DNA of 64,000 nt from Pontibacillus yanchengensis (GCF_009856295.1 NZ_WMEU01000004.1:372001-436000), one strand, 5' to 3'. Numbered from the stretch's first letter, positions 1 through 9,177 are shown. Notes: a model not told the origin generated them from the sequence alone. Made by a program: numbers and translations.

Positions 1-1340
1 ATCCAGACACACTTTATGCCGTACGCCAAGCAAGCCCACTAATCGTTGGGGTTGGGGAAGACGAGAACTTCATTAGCTCTGATATCCCAGCACTTCTTGA
101 GCATACACGTGATATGTTAATTCTTGAAGATGGCGAGATTGCGGTTCTAAAAAGAGAAGGCGTTTCCCTATTAGATCTAGAAACAGCTAATCCGATTGAG
201 CGCGACGTATTCAAAGTGGATTGGGATATGGAGCAAGCAGAAAAGAATGGCTTCGATCACTTCATGCTTAAAGAAATTTTTGAACAGCCAAATGCGCTTC
301 AAAAAACGATGACGGGTCGCTTTGATGAAGAAAATAATAAAGTAGATTTCCAAGAGCTTGATTGGACAGCTGACAAAGTGAACAATTGGAATAAAATCTA
401 TATTGTAGCGTGCGGTACAGCTTATCATGCAGGATTAATCGGCCAGAATGCAATTGAAGAATTAACACGCATCCCAGTATCTGTAGAGATTGCTTCTGAA
501 TTCCGTTACCGCCGTCCAATTATCGATGAGAACACACTTGTAATCGTTGTGAGCCAATCTGGTGAGACAGCCGACACATTAGCTGCTCTTCGTCAAAGTC
601 AAAAAGTAGGTGCAGAAGTACTAGGCATTACAAACGTTGTAGGAAGCTCCATTGCTCGTGAAGCGGATAATGTCATCCTAACAATGGCTGGACCAGAAAT
701 TGCAGTAGCTTCTACGAAAGCATATACAACTCAGGTTCTATCTTTCTACCTACTAGGTACGTATGTTGCACAAATGAAAGAAATGATTTCAGATGAGTAT
801 CGTGAAAAACTTGTAAAAGGAATTCAGGCTATCCCATCTCAAATCGAGGAAGGACTTGAGCATACAAAAGGACTTCAATGGTATGCAGAATCTATTAAAG
901 ATTCACAGAGCGTATTCTTCCTAGGTCGTGGACTAGATCATGCTGTCGCTCTAGAAGGTTCTTTAAAGCTTAAAGAAATTTCTTATATTCACTCTGAAGC
1001 ATATGCAGCTGGCGAACTTAAGCACGGAACGTTGGCTCTTATTGAAGAGGGAACTCCAGTGATTGCCCTTGCAACGCAGGACGAAGTGTACGAGAAAATG
1101 CTAGGTAACATTGAAGAAGTAAAAGCACGTGGTGCACAGGTTATGGGTGTAGCAACAGAAGGTAACATGAAGATTTATCAGTATGTAGATGAAACGTGCT
1201 ATATCCCAGCAACGTTATCTCTTCTAACACCGCTACTATCCGTAGTTCCATTACAAATTATCTCTTATTACACAGCTCTAGCACTAGATAAGGATATTGA
1301 TAAGCCAAGAAACCTTGCTAAGAGCGTAACGGTAGAATAA
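1..1340 (+). CDS. glmS: Glutamine--fructose-6-phosphate aminotransferase, 3' part (5' end outside window)
   Basis: The reading frame is open from the first bases (codons in phase with position 3) to TAA at 1338-1340, so this is the C-terminal ~445 residues of GlmS. The enzyme makes glucosamine-6-phosphate from fructose-6-phosphate and glutamine, the first step of UDP-GlcNAc and cell-wall precursor synthesis, in the cytoplasm. The end of the glutaminase domain (PLIVGVGEDENF) is followed by two SIS sugar-isomerase domains, with SQSGETADT and AVASTKAYTTQ in the first and the terminal DKPRNLAKSVTVE typical of GlmS. The glutaminase Cys1 and any glmS ribozyme lie upstream of the window. A GlmU-like gene follows shortly after, which is not its usual neighbour. 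Confidence 0.97.
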   Translation, partial: PDTLYAVRQASPLIVGVGEDENFISSDIPALLEHTRDMLILEDGEIAVLKREGVSLLDLETANPIERDVFKVDWDMEQAEKNGFDHFMLKEIFEQPNALQKTMTGRFDEENNKVDFQELDWTADKVNNWNKIYIVACGTAYHAGLIGQNAIEELTRIPVSVEIASEFRYRRPIIDENTLVIVVSQSGETADTLAALRQSQKVGAEVLGITNVVGSSIAREADNVILTMAGPEIAVASTKAYTTQVLSFYLLGTYVAQMKEMISDEYREKLVKGIQAIPSQIEEGLEHTKGLQWYAESIKDSQSVFFLGRGLDHAVALEGSLKLKEISYIHSEAYAAGELKHGTLALIEEGTPVIALATQDEVYEKMLGNIEEVKARGAQVMGVATEGNMKIYQYVDETCYIPATLSLLTPLLSVVPLQIISYYTALALDKDIDKPRNLAKSVTVE

Positions 1341-1368
1341 TCAACCCCAAAACTAGGATAGAAAGCGA

Positions 1369-1572
1369 GTGCATGGCATGACGCAAACGTTGGAAAGAAG
1401 ACGCGAAGAAATGTTAGACGAAGGGTTATTGCTAGGAATTATGCAAGGAATTAACCAAAAAGTTGAAGACCAAGAAATCGTCCAAGATGCACAGCTTATC
1501 GATGAAGTAATTGATTCACTAAAGCCCTTATACGGTCCTCAAGCAAGTAGAGGACATCATGACAATCAGTAG
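1369..1572 (+). CDS. Hypothetical protein, 67 aa
   Basis: I do not recognise this short protein. It is acidic and mostly predicted helix, with no membrane segment and no cysteines. It starts with GTG at 1369, with AGGATAG upstream as a weak ribosome binding site; an ATG at 1378 is an alternative. It lies 28 nt after glmS and 45 nt before the GlmU-like gene on the same strand, so it is probably co-transcribed with both. That position suggests a link to amino-sugar metabolism, but nothing in the sequence shows a function. Confidence 0.55.
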   Translation: MHGMTQTLERRREEMLDEGLLLGIMQGINQKVEDQEIVQDAQLIDEVIDSLKPLYGPQASRGHHDNQ

Positions 1573-1617
1573 AGATTTAGTGTGGAAAAGAATGACAAAC
1601 CTTATCAGGGGGATATG

Positions 1618-2601
1618 ATGACACAAACATTTGCCGTCGTGTTAGCTGCAGGAAAAGGTTCTCGTATGAAATCAGACCTGCCAAAGGTGTTGCATCCCGT
1701 ATGTGGCAAACCAATGGTGCAGCATATCACGGATAAATTAACGAACCTTAACTTCAACCAAATTGTCACTGTTGTAGGCCATAAAAGTGACATGGTTAAG
1801 AAACAATTAGGTGATACAGTTGATTATGCCATGCAAAATGAACAGCTTGGTACCGCTCATGCTGTGAAGATGGCAGAAAGACAGCTAGCAGAAAAAGAAG
1901 GTACAACCTTAATTATTACAGGAGATACTCCTCTAGTAACAGAAGAAACACTAGAGGAACTCCTGCAGCATCACCAAGAAACCAATGCGTCAGCTACCAT
2001 TTTAACGATGAATACAGAAGATCCATCTGGATATGGACGTATTATTCGTAACAATCAAGGTCAAGTGGAACGTATTGTCGAACAAAAAGATGCGTCAGAG
2101 GAAGAGCTAGCAATCAAAGAAGTCAATTCAGGCATCTTCTGTTTTGATAACAAGCAGCTATTCACTTCCCTTCAGAAGGTTAGTACGAACAACAATCAAA
2201 GTGAGTACTACCTACCAGACGTCATTGAAATCTTGAAAAATGAAGGAAATATTATATCTGCTAGTAGTACAGATGATATAGAGGAAGGACTTGGGGTGAA
2301 TGACCGCCTTCAGTTATCCAATGCAGAGCAAATCCTTCGCAATCGAATTCTGGATCTTCATATGACAAATGGAGTAACTATTACAGATCCATCTACTGCA
2401 TATATCGAAGCGGATGTGACCATTGGACAAGATACGACAATCGAACCAAGAGTTCATCTTCGCGGTAAAACGAAAATCGGCTCTAGCTGTGTTATTGGTC
2501 CTGACGTGGATCTAATTGACTTTGAAGCGGAAGACAAAACAAAGATTTCTAATTTCTCTATGACCAATGACTTATGCAAAATGCCGATCGGAAATGAATG
2601 A
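1618..2601 (+). CDS. GlmU-like UDP-N-acetylglucosamine pyrophosphorylase lacking the acetyltransferase domain
   Basis: The protein (about 327 aa from ATG 1618, which sits 5 nt after GGGGG; ATG 1615 and GTG 1582 are alternatives) matches the N-terminal half of bacterial GlmU. It has the nucleotidyltransferase signature [20 protein letters not shown], then [27 protein letters not shown] and the [14 protein letters not shown] segment that ends the uridylyltransferase domain. It then enters the left-handed beta-helix but stops after a few coils. Full GlmU is about 456 aa. The part that acetylates glucosamine-1-phosphate is absent, so if active it should only make UDP-sugars from sugar-1-phosphate and UTP. 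Normal glmU is expected elsewhere in the genome. The tail after residue ~295 is not GlmU-like, so this looks like a settled paralogue and not a fresh truncation. Confidence 0.85.
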   Translation: MTQTFAVVLAAGKGSRMKSDLPKVLHPVCGKPMVQHITDKLTNLNFNQIVTVVGHKSDMVKKQLGDTVDYAMQNEQLGTAHAVKMAERQLAEKEGTTLIITGDTPLVTEETLEELLQHHQETNASATILTMNTEDPSGYGRIIRNNQGQVERIVEQKDASEEELAIKEVNSGIFCFDNKQLFTSLQKVSTNNNQSEYYLPDVIEILKNEGNIISASSTDDIEEGLGVNDRLQLSNAEQILRNRILDLHMTNGVTITDPSTAYIEADVTIGQDTTIEPRVHLRGKTKIGSSCVIGPDVDLIDFEAEDKTKISNFSMTNDLCKMPIGNE

Positions 2602-2642
2602 TGCAGTAGATATACTTCCCGTTCAAAGGAGAGGGCTTTTCT

Positions 2643-3566
2643 ATGAACGATCGAAAACAAGCACTCCTAAACAGCCTTCAGCATAGAAGGAAAATAACCG
2701 TCATCATGGTACTACTCATTAGTTTAGGTATCCTCACCACAACTACATTTATGGGTGGTGGAAAAGAAGAAGTGAAAGCGACATGGATATGGGATGTAGA
2801 ACAAATACAAGAAAACCCTGAAAAAACAATTTCGTTTGCGAAACAGCAAAATGTGAATCTTATTTACGTTCATGTAAGCATAAAAGACTTTTCACCTAAG
2901 CTGTATCGTTCGTTTATTGAAGAAGCTAGTAAACAAGACATCAACGTGTATGCCCTTGGTGGAGACCCAACTTGGGCATTAACAAAGAATCAAGATAGTA
3001 TGGACAAGTTTGTTTCTCAAGTGAAAAACTACAATCGAGTAGTTTCAGATGAACAGAAGTTTGAAGGTATTCATTTAGATGTAGAACCTTACCTTCTTCC
3101 CGAGTGGAAAAAGAATCAGAATGAAGTCATCGAACAATGGATGATGAATACCGCAACTGTTGTGGATCAAGCAAAGGCTAATACGGAGTTAGCGGTAAGT
3201 GGTGACTTTCCATTTTGGGTTCATAAGTTGAATGTTCCTGGTAGCTCGCAGAAAGTCAGTGAATGGATGTTGAATAAATTAGATTCCATCACGATCATGG
3301 CTTATCGAGATTATACAGAAGGAACCAACGGCATTAAAAGCATCGTCACACCATTAGTCAATCAGGCTCACCAACACAACAAATCCGTCATTGTTGGAGT
3401 GAACGTGATTGATACGTCAGAAGGAAGCCATACGACCTTTCATGGAAACAAACCAGGTCAGATGGCTAACGAACTAGACAAGCTGGAACAACAATTTAAC
3501 GACCATGGTGGCTACGCTGGAATAGCCATCCATGATTATAAACATTGGAAGACCAATGTACATTAA
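2643..3566 (+). CDS. Membrane-anchored or secreted TIM-barrel-like protein of unknown function
   Basis: The 307-residue protein has a basic N-terminus, one hydrophobic segment (about residues 19-38, MVLLISLGILTTTTF) and an extracytoplasmic domain. Segments such as WIWDVEQIQENPEKTI, NLIYVHVS, FEGIHLDVEPY, ITIMAYRDY and VIVGVNV fall at intervals expected of beta strands of a glycosidase-like (beta/alpha)8 barrel. The acidic pair in HLDVEPY is where GH18-type barrels keep catalytic acids. Substrate and activity are unknown. It starts at ATG 2643 after AGGAGAGGG and is followed by a strong terminator, so it closes the glmS-led cluster. Confidence 0.7.
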   Translation: MNDRKQALLNSLQHRRKITVIMVLLISLGILTTTTFMGGGKEEVKATWIWDVEQIQENPEKTISFAKQQNVNLIYVHVSIKDFSPKLYRSFIEEASKQDINVYALGGDPTWALTKNQDSMDKFVSQVKNYNRVVSDEQKFEGIHLDVEPYLLPEWKKNQNEVIEQWMMNTATVVDQAKANTELAVSGDFPFWVHKLNVPGSSQKVSEWMLNKLDSITIMAYRDYTEGTNGIKSIVTPLVNQAHQHNKSVIVGVNVIDTSEGSHTTFHGNKPGQMANELDKLEQQFNDHGGYAGIAIHDYKHWKTNVH

Positions 3567-3595
3567 TCTTTTTCTCCCTCCCCCTATATAAATAG

Positions 3596-3642
3596 AACCA
3601 CCCTGAAGGTATGGATAAGCATACTGGAAGGGTGGTTTTTTG
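3596..3642 (+). terminator. Rho-independent terminator after the glmS cluster
   Basis: The inverted repeat AACCACCCT / AGGGTGGTT has a 24-nt loop and is followed by TTTTTTG, about 30 nt after the stop of the TIM-barrel-like gene. Confidence 0.9.
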
Positions 3643-4100
3643 TTGTTACAGAAGGTATGCTTATGAAATTCGACATTATACAAGTTCATGTATATATTCT
3701 AACAATTCTTCTGTTTGTTATCTCATCTGAAAGAATCCCTTTATCGTAACTACATCGTCATTCGCTAAACTCATATAAAGGCCCCCTTTATTTCATTCAA
3801 ACTTGAAATTCATGCTTGATTTTATTATGTGAAGAACCATCATATACCTCAAATTGGGGTTTTTAGGTGAAATTTTAGTTTTAACTATAGAATGGAAACT
3901 TACAAAGAATATTTCCTTATCAGCCCCATTGTGCGACAAACAAATAATGGTCTCAATAAAGTTCCGCGACAATGCTGAAGCTCTTAGATTTTAAGTGAAT
4001 CCTTTTCTTAGAAAGGCTCTCATATCTTTTAATAACAGGGGATAGAACTAGTAGTAAAACACATCCTAACATAAACTAAATTTTATTTGGAGGAATAACA
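3643..4100. other. AT-rich intergenic region with no gene seen
   Basis: About 460 nt with no ORF of credible length or ribosome binding site and no strong hairpin. It presumably holds the promoter of the DUF421 gene; I could not choose a convincing -35/-10 pair. Confidence 0.5.
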
Positions 4101-4718
4101 ATGGATTGGGATTTTGTATGGAAATCAGCCCTAATAGTTATTGTAGGAACTTTTTTACTAAGAATAGCAGGCAAAAAAACCATATCGCAAATGACTTTAG
4201 CTGAAACGGTTATTATGATTGCTATAGGTTCATTGCTGATTCAGCCAGTAGCAGGAAAGAATGTATGGGTTACGTTTCTGGTAGGTGGTGTACTTGTCTT
4301 AACATTAATCGTTATGGAATTTATTCAAGTAAAATCGGACGGTATGGAAAAGTTAATCACAGGAAAGTCGAAAGTCATTATTCAGAATGGTCATCTACAG
4401 GAAAAAACGTTAGCGAAATTGAGAATGACAGTTGATCAGTTAGAAATGAATTTACGGCAAAAAAATGTCTCCAATTTGAGTGATGTAAAGTGGGCTACAT
4501 TAGAACCAAATGGTCAAATTGGATTTATATTGAAAACAGAAGCGCAGCCTGTAGCACAGAAGGATTTACAGGAATTAATACAGGCAATAGAGAATAATTC
4601 TCAGCAATTGCAACAACTAAAGGAACAAATGACATCTTCAAAAGTGCCAAATGAAACCATGTTCACAGAGATTGAAAATAAAAAGGCTAAAAAGAGCTTT
4701 TCAGATAAATTACAATAG
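4101..4718 (+). CDS. DUF421 (YetF/YdfS-type) membrane protein
   Basis: This 205-aa protein has three N-terminal hydrophobic helices (about residues 8-22, 33-50 and 56-76) followed by a soluble beta-rich domain. Marks of the DUF421 family are FLLRIAGKKTISQMT near the N-terminus, the glycine-rich second helix with a conserved E (LAETVIMIAIGSL), and the soluble part beginning GKSKVIIQNGHLQEKTLAKLRMT. The molecular role of the family is not settled; Bacillus members are often sporulation- or stress-expressed. The last 50 residues are a Gln-rich predicted coiled coil not typical of the short family core. ATG 4101 follows TTTGGAGGAATAACA. It appears monocistronic. Confidence 0.85.
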   Translation: MDWDFVWKSALIVIVGTFLLRIAGKKTISQMTLAETVIMIAIGSLLIQPVAGKNVWVTFLVGGVLVLTLIVMEFIQVKSDGMEKLITGKSKVIIQNGHLQEKTLAKLRMTVDQLEMNLRQKNVSNLSDVKWATLEPNGQIGFILKTEAQPVAQKDLQELIQAIENNSQQLQQLKEQMTSSKVPNETMFTEIENKKAKKSFSDKLQ

Positions 4719-4731
4719 TTTTAAAAATTAG

Positions 4732-4770
4732 AAAGGTCGAGTAGATCTTTAATGACTACTTTGACTTTTT
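4732..4770 (+). terminator. Probable terminator of the DUF421 gene
   Basis: The imperfect hairpin AAAGGTCGAGTAG / CTACTTTGACTTT (with G-U pairs) ends in TTTTT, 13 nt after the stop. Confidence 0.6.
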
Positions 4771-4998
4771 ATACTAAGCATCTCATTCTGTTTCCCTTAG
4801 ATGATTTGTTGAATTTGTCGGCTGTTTTCTTATACTTGGAGAAAAATGAAACTAGATAACTGTGAATTACATGAGTTTCAATCGGTAAATTTGAGTGTTC
4901 ACAAAATTTTTTTTATTAACGTAGCAGGGGAATATACTTTTGCGTTAGGGACAATATAGGAGGGTGAAATTTTTCAAGATTTAAATAGGAGGATGATT

Positions 4999-5514
4999 AT
5001 GGGAATATTAAGTGGAAACCCTACAAATGAACCGATGCATTATGGGGAGGTATTTGGTACGTGGACAGCTCTTCAAACAGCTAAAGGATCTATTGCTGCC
5101 TATCAAACTAAACTGAACCATATTGGAGACAAAGATTTATATAAGTTGGTAGAAGATATCATTAGCCAGGCTAAACAAGAGGAAAAGCAAATTGAACAAT
5201 TATTAAAAGATAATGGTGTTGGTTTACCACCAACTCCACCAGAACGTCCTAAAGCAAAATTAGAGGAGATTCCTGCAGGAGCTCGTTTCCAGGATCCGGA
5301 GATTGCTGCTGCCATTGCGCGTGACAATTCTATGGCGTTAGTATCTGCTAGTCAGGTGATGGGTCAATGTATTAGGGAGGATATAGCCATGATGTTTGGC
5401 CAATTCCATACAGAAAAGGCAACTCTAGGCGCTAGAATTCTTAGGTTGAATAAAGAAAAAGGTTGGTTAATCCCACCTCCACTTCATCATAGTCAAGTAG
5501 CTGAAGTGAAATAA
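4999..5514 (+). CDS. DUF3231 family protein
   Basis: The product is about 171 aa, all-helical, and resembles DUF3231 proteins of spore-forming Bacilli, a ferritin-like helical-bundle family of unknown function. Helices cover residues about 15-70 and 100-160, separated by a proline-rich linker (LPPTPPERPKAKLEEIP). Family features include GEVFGTWTAL near the start and FHTEKATLGARILRLNKEKGWLIPPP near the end. I prefer ATG 4999, which lies 6 nt after AGGAGG; an in-frame ATG at 4993 overlaps that site. A small membrane-protein gene follows 29 nt later. Confidence 0.8.
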   Translation: MGILSGNPTNEPMHYGEVFGTWTALQTAKGSIAAYQTKLNHIGDKDLYKLVEDIISQAKQEEKQIEQLLKDNGVGLPPTPPERPKAKLEEIPAGARFQDPEIAAAIARDNSMALVSASQVMGQCIREDIAMMFGQFHTEKATLGARILRLNKEKGWLIPPPLHHSQVAEVK

Positions 5515-5543
5515 ATAGTTGAGCTCCTTACATGGAGGTGTTT

Positions 5544-5693
5544 ATGGTGTTAGTGGATAAAAAGTTGAATGTTACCATGATTTTAGGTTTAGTGGGAACC
5601 GCCTTAACTAGTGTTTTCAGTATATTGCTTCTTATGAAAAATAGGGAGATTGATCACAAGCTAGATCAATTAACTGAAAATAAGATCGAATAG
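5544..5693 (+). CDS. Small single-pass membrane protein, 49 aa
   Basis: This short ORF starts with ATG 5544, 5 nt after a full GGAGG (5534-5538), and ends at TAG 5691-5693. The product has a short charged N-terminus (MVLVDKKLN), one strongly hydrophobic helix (about residues 10-31) and a charged helical tail (NREIDHKLDQL). It follows the DUF3231 gene closely and is probably co-transcribed. I know no family for it. The strong ribosome binding site and clean amphipathic/hydrophobic layout argue that it is real. Confidence 0.6.
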   Translation: MVLVDKKLNVTMILGLVGTALTSVFSILLLMKNREIDHKLDQLTENKIE

Positions 5694-5699
5694 TAGGCT

Positions 5700-5865
5700 G
5701 ATTTGAGTAGGATGTATTTGATTTTGCTTCTTCAAGTCCAGCTTCACCAAGAGTTTCAAACTTATGTATCCAGGATCGAATCGTAGACCAATTCAAGTTA
5801 TAAATCGTTACGAATAAGGTTAAAGTAGTAAGTTTCTCCACAGTAGAAAAAGAACTTCTCGACAT
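5700..5865 (-). pseudogene. Remnant of an IS3-type transposase OrfA
   Basis: Reading the minus strand from 5865 gives about 55 residues resembling the start of a helix-turn-helix transposase OrfA: MSRSSFSTVEKLTTL, then NLNWSTIRSWIHKFETLGE, which is the second HTH half. The middle of the HTH domain looks shortened and everything after about residue 55 is lost, where the sequence runs into the small membrane-protein gene. No OrfB and no intact second end were found. It is probably the scar of an old insertion between the DUF3231 cluster and yjiH. Confidence 0.6.
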
Positions 5866-5920
5866 ACAAAAAACCCCCTAAGATAAACAGTTTTATTTTT
5901 ATACTGTGTACCTTAGGGGA
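5866..5920 (-). terminator. Minus-strand terminator downstream of yjiH
   Basis: On the minus strand CCCCTAAG and CTTAGGGG pair around a 35-nt interior that itself contains ACAG/CTGT, followed by TTTTTTG. It lies just below the yjiH stop and next to the IS remnant, so it may also be part of that element's end. Confidence 0.6.
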
Positions 5921-5967
5921 GCATCTCAATTTTGCTCTGAGCTTTTTACAATAGAAGAGCCTCTTTA

Positions 5968-7338
5968 CTAAAAAATCATATGCGCAATGAGCGTGATGAT
6001 CGGTAACGTAATGATGGTACGTTCTAGAAAAATGATAAAAAGTTCTCTTAAGTTAATTGGGATGTTCGAGCCTAGCAATAGGCCACCGACTTCTGACATA
6101 TAGATTAACTGTGTTACAGATAAGGCAGCAATAATGAACCGGGTCATCTCGCTTTCAATGGAAGAGCCAATCAATGCTGGTAAGAACATATCTGCAAAGC
6201 CTACTAGAATCGTCTCAGAAGCGGCGCTTGCTTCTGGAATTTGCATCAGTTCAAGCAATGGAATGAACGGCATGCCTAGCCATGTGAAAACAGGTGTATA
6301 TTCTGCAATCACAAGGGCGATGGTACCTAGCGCCATGACAATTGGGGCGACACCCATCCACATGTCTAAAATATTTTGCGCACCGTTTTTGAAGAAATCT
6401 TTCACACTTGTTTGGGTTTTCGATCTTTCTAGTGCTTTATAATACCCCCAAGTAAGAACGTTATAGCCTTGTGGAGATTTCGGTTCTGGTTCGCCTTGTT
6501 CACCTGTAATATATGTGTTTTCCTTTTTGGAAAGTGGCGGGATGCGCGGCATAATAATCGCAGCAATAACCCCGGATAACAATACCGTTCCATAAAAGGC
6601 AGGGAACATATGGGAGAGGTCAACCTTATCAATAACGACTAGCGTAAAGGTAATCGACACTACGGAGAAGGTGGTACCAATAATCGCTGCTTCTCTTTTG
6701 GTATAATGTCCTCCTTGATATTGCTTGCTTGTCAAAAGAACACCAATCGTTCCGTCACCTAACCAAGACGCAAGGGAGTCAATTGATGAGCGCCCAGGTA
6801 GCTTGAAAACCGGTCTCATAATCACGGTTAACATCGTGCCAAAAAACTCTAGCAAACCGAAATTTAATAATAATGGTAAGAATAATCCCGCAAATAAAAA
6901 TACGGTAAATAATACGTGTAATAAATCATTTAATAACAAACCACCAGTAGCTCCTGAATAAATAAACTCAGGACCAATTTTAAATAAGGTGAGAATGGCG
7001 AAAATAGCACCTAAAATACGGACCGATGTCCATATGGCAGACACATCAAATAAACTTTGAAAAAATGGAAACTTCGCTAGGCGATCTCCACCTGTTGCTT
7101 TAACAACGATAGTCGCTAACGCTGTAATCGTAATGATAATTGTCATAATAGCAGAAAGCTCGTCCGCTAAACGCACCTGAAGTAACTCAGCGAAATACGC
7201 AACAGGTATCGTAAAGCTTTCTTCTCCCTCTATTTCTACTTGGAATGGCACCATAAATAGTAGAATTCCGAGTAAAGAAGGGAGAATAAATTTAATATGA
7301 TCGCTTGTTTTAAATGGGAATTTGCTCTTCTGATTCAT
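5968..7338 (-). CDS. YjiH family transporter-like protein (nucleoside-recognition/Gate domain)
   Basis: This 456-aa polytopic membrane protein has roughly ten hydrophobic segments and resembles the YjiH/Gate-domain group related to nucleoside transporters. Family-like stretches are FKLPGRSSIDSLASWLGDGTIG (about residues 170-191), the second-half repeat FADMFLPALIGSSIESEMTRF, and YMSEVGGLLLGSNIPI near the C-terminus. The substrate is unknown. ATG 7338 has AGGAGGTAACTCAAC in front. It stands alone between an IS remnant and a DNA methyltransferase gene transcribed in the same direction about 200 nt upstream. Confidence 0.85.
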   Translation of the reverse strand: MNQKSKFPFKTSDHIKFILPSLLGILLFMVPFQVEIEGEESFTIPVAYFAELLQVRLADELSAIMTIIITITALATIVVKATGGDRLAKFPFFQSLFDVSAIWTSVRILGAIFAILTLFKIGPEFIYSGATGGLLLNDLLHVLFTVFLFAGLFLPLLLNFGLLEFFGTMLTVIMRPVFKLPGRSSIDSLASWLGDGTIGVLLTSKQYQGGHYTKREAAIIGTTFSVVSITFTLVVIDKVDLSHMFPAFYGTVLLSGVIAAIIMPRIPPLSKKENTYITGEQGEPEPKSPQGYNVLTWGYYKALERSKTQTSVKDFFKNGAQNILDMWMGVAPIVMALGTIALVIAEYTPVFTWLGMPFIPLLELMQIPEASAASETILVGFADMFLPALIGSSIESEMTRFIIAALSVTQLIYMSEVGGLLLGSNIPINLRELFIIFLERTIITLPIITLIAHMIF

Positions 7339-7458
7339 GTTGAGTTACCTCCTAATAAGGGCATCATAAGTATGCACCGCTATTCATTTTAATACATGCA
7401 CTCATAGAAATCTAATAAAAATTTATGGTAATGAATAGTTATACACAGTTTTGGGATG

Positions 7459-7510
7459 GGGGACAGGTTCCTCGTCCCACTTTTTTGAGATGATGGACCT
7501 GTCCCTCCGT
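7459..7510. repeat. Palindromic GGGACAGG element
   Basis: The sequence GGGACAGGTTCCTCGTCCCA is followed by TGGACCTGTCCC, so two arms (GGACAGGT and ACCTGTCC) can form a hairpin across about 30 nt. The same 20 nt recur at 50319-50338. It lies between yjiH and the methyltransferase gene and may act as a terminator for the latter on the minus strand. Confidence 0.55.
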
Positions 7511-7542
7511 CTCATTTTTCCAGAACCTCCTCTGACTCCTTG

Positions 7543-9177
7543 TTATAGTTTGTACGTCGCTAAATGGGCTCTTACGCCTTTCTCAATAGATAAAAGATCC
7601 AAAAAATAATCGTTCAATTTAGATTGATAGACTTCCCATTCCTCAGAAAGATATGGGCATTCTCTTATTTGCTCATAAAGAAAACGGATTTCGTTTTTCT
7701 CATATGTAGTTAGTACATCAAAATCAAATACATAAGAATGATTAAGGTCATTCGGTTCGAATTTCACTAATCCTTGCCCGTATTCCCGACGACTTTCCTT
7801 TAGTACTTCCTCTGCAATATCTGTAAGGAAGTAGGCCATTATAATAGGAATGTCTTGTTGGTACTTCTCATGGATATAAATACTATGAAAAGGGGTTAGG
7901 TGGACAATTCCTGCTTCATTACGGACAAACTGTAACTTTGTTCGATTGAACGTTCGAAACCAAATTGGAGCTGGATCTCGAACTTCAGCTTTATACCATG
8001 GAGAGCGGTGCTTCGTTAAGTAGCGTAAATGAAATTGATGCGTTTCTCCGTATTGAATATAGTTGGCAATGGGAATATCAAGTGTTCTATCTGATTGAAG
8101 GTTTAGTAACGTAACAGGTGCATTTTGTTCAAACAATCCCTGCCAATCTTTTTCAGTGAAAAAAGGAGTCTTTACTTGATGAGCCTTTGTGATACACGGT
8201 ATCCAATAGGAAGAAGAAAGACTTCGATCTTGGATATCGCTCTTTCTTAAGCAAAAGAAATCATTCGCTCCTGTCGCAATACCTCGAGAAGCGTATCCGA
8301 ATTCCGTAAAAGGTTTTACTTGTTGCAGTTCTTTGAGCAATGATGGCTGATAATAGACCCGCCACTTTTTGGATGCATCTAATGAATCGAAAAGATAGCG
8401 CTTTCCTAAAGGTTGATCATGATCCGCTTGGGTAGCAATGTATGTGTGTACGTTAGGCAAATCTTCTTGGGTGTACATACTAATAAACTCTACCGAATCA
8501 TTTGTAGCATCCCGCTCGCATAATAGGATAACAGAGGTTGTTAGAGCATCTTCAAACCAATTGTGCTGGAAGTCGGTAATCAAGATATACTTTAGTAATT
8601 TTTGATCAAGCAGATATTGCTTTATTTTCTTCCCATAATCCGCATTCAAGAATTCGGATGGAACGATGAATGCTGCCCGCCCCCCTTGATGTAATTGGTT
8701 AAGCCCTTTTAGTAAAAATAAATTGTACATATTCGTATTTCCGGGCAAACGAAGACGAAGTTTCTCTTCAAAGGTGGTTAAAATAGTTTGTTTGTGTTGG
8801 TGAGTGGACATCTTTAAATAGGGCGGATTAGCAATAACAGCATCATACATTTGCTCCCAATCTTCCTCCAAAAAATCCGAATGATGAAGGTTGATGCTTG
8901 GAGGTGAATCAGTCCTATCCTTTGTAGCCTTCACCATTGCTTCATCAACATCGTACACATTCCAAGTTGTTTGCGCCCTCTCGTCTAAAGGTTGATACAT
9001 GCTAGGAAAAATCCCCAATCCTACAGCAGGATCTAGGACGGACGTAGGGTTGCATTCAGATATCCAACTAACCATGAGACTTGCGATGGCTGGTGGTGTG
9101 AAATATTGTCCTAACTGTTTTCGATAAGTTACGCTTGTTTGTTTCCTATAGTGGTGTTCAGGTGTGATGGCCTCCAT
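7543..9177 (-). CDS. N6-adenine DNA methyltransferase (Eco57I/N6_Mtase type), apparently solitary
   Basis: The 544-aa product methylates adenine in DNA using S-adenosylmethionine, judged from motif X GQYFTPP (residues ~23-29), motif I VLDPAVGLGIF (~47-57), an acidic VYDVDE strand (~74-79), DFLEEDWEQMYDAVIANPPY with catalytic NPPY at 117-120, and the RAAFIVPSEFLN strand. Residues ~280-540 are the likely target-recognition part. I chose ATG 9177 because AAGGAG lies 10 nt upstream; the longer GTG start at 9204 would put that site inside the gene. No endonuclease, specificity subunit or phage gene is adjacent, so it may be an orphan regulatory methylase or the remains of a restriction system. Confidence 0.85.
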   Translation of the reverse strand: MEAITPEHHYRKQTSVTYRKQLGQYFTPPAIASLMVSWISECNPTSVLDPAVGLGIFPSMYQPLDERAQTTWNVYDVDEAMVKATKDRTDSPPSINLHHSDFLEEDWEQMYDAVIANPPYLKMSTHQHKQTILTTFEEKLRLRLPGNTNMYNLFLLKGLNQLHQGGRAAFIVPSEFLNADYGKKIKQYLLDQKLLKYILITDFQHNWFEDALTTSVILLCERDATNDSVEFISMYTQEDLPNVHTYIATQADHDQPLGKRYLFDSLDASKKWRVYYQPSLLKELQQVKPFTEFGYASRGIATGANDFFCLRKSDIQDRSLSSSYWIPCITKAHQVKTPFFTEKDWQGLFEQNAPVTLLNLQSDRTLDIPIANYIQYGETHQFHLRYLTKHRSPWYKAEVRDPAPIWFRTFNRTKLQFVRNEAGIVHLTPFHSIYIHEKYQQDIPIIMAYFLTDIAEEVLKESRREYGQGLVKFEPNDLNHSYVFDFDVLTTYEKNEIRFLYEQIRECPYLSEEWEVYQSKLNDYFLDLLSIEKGVRAHLATYKL

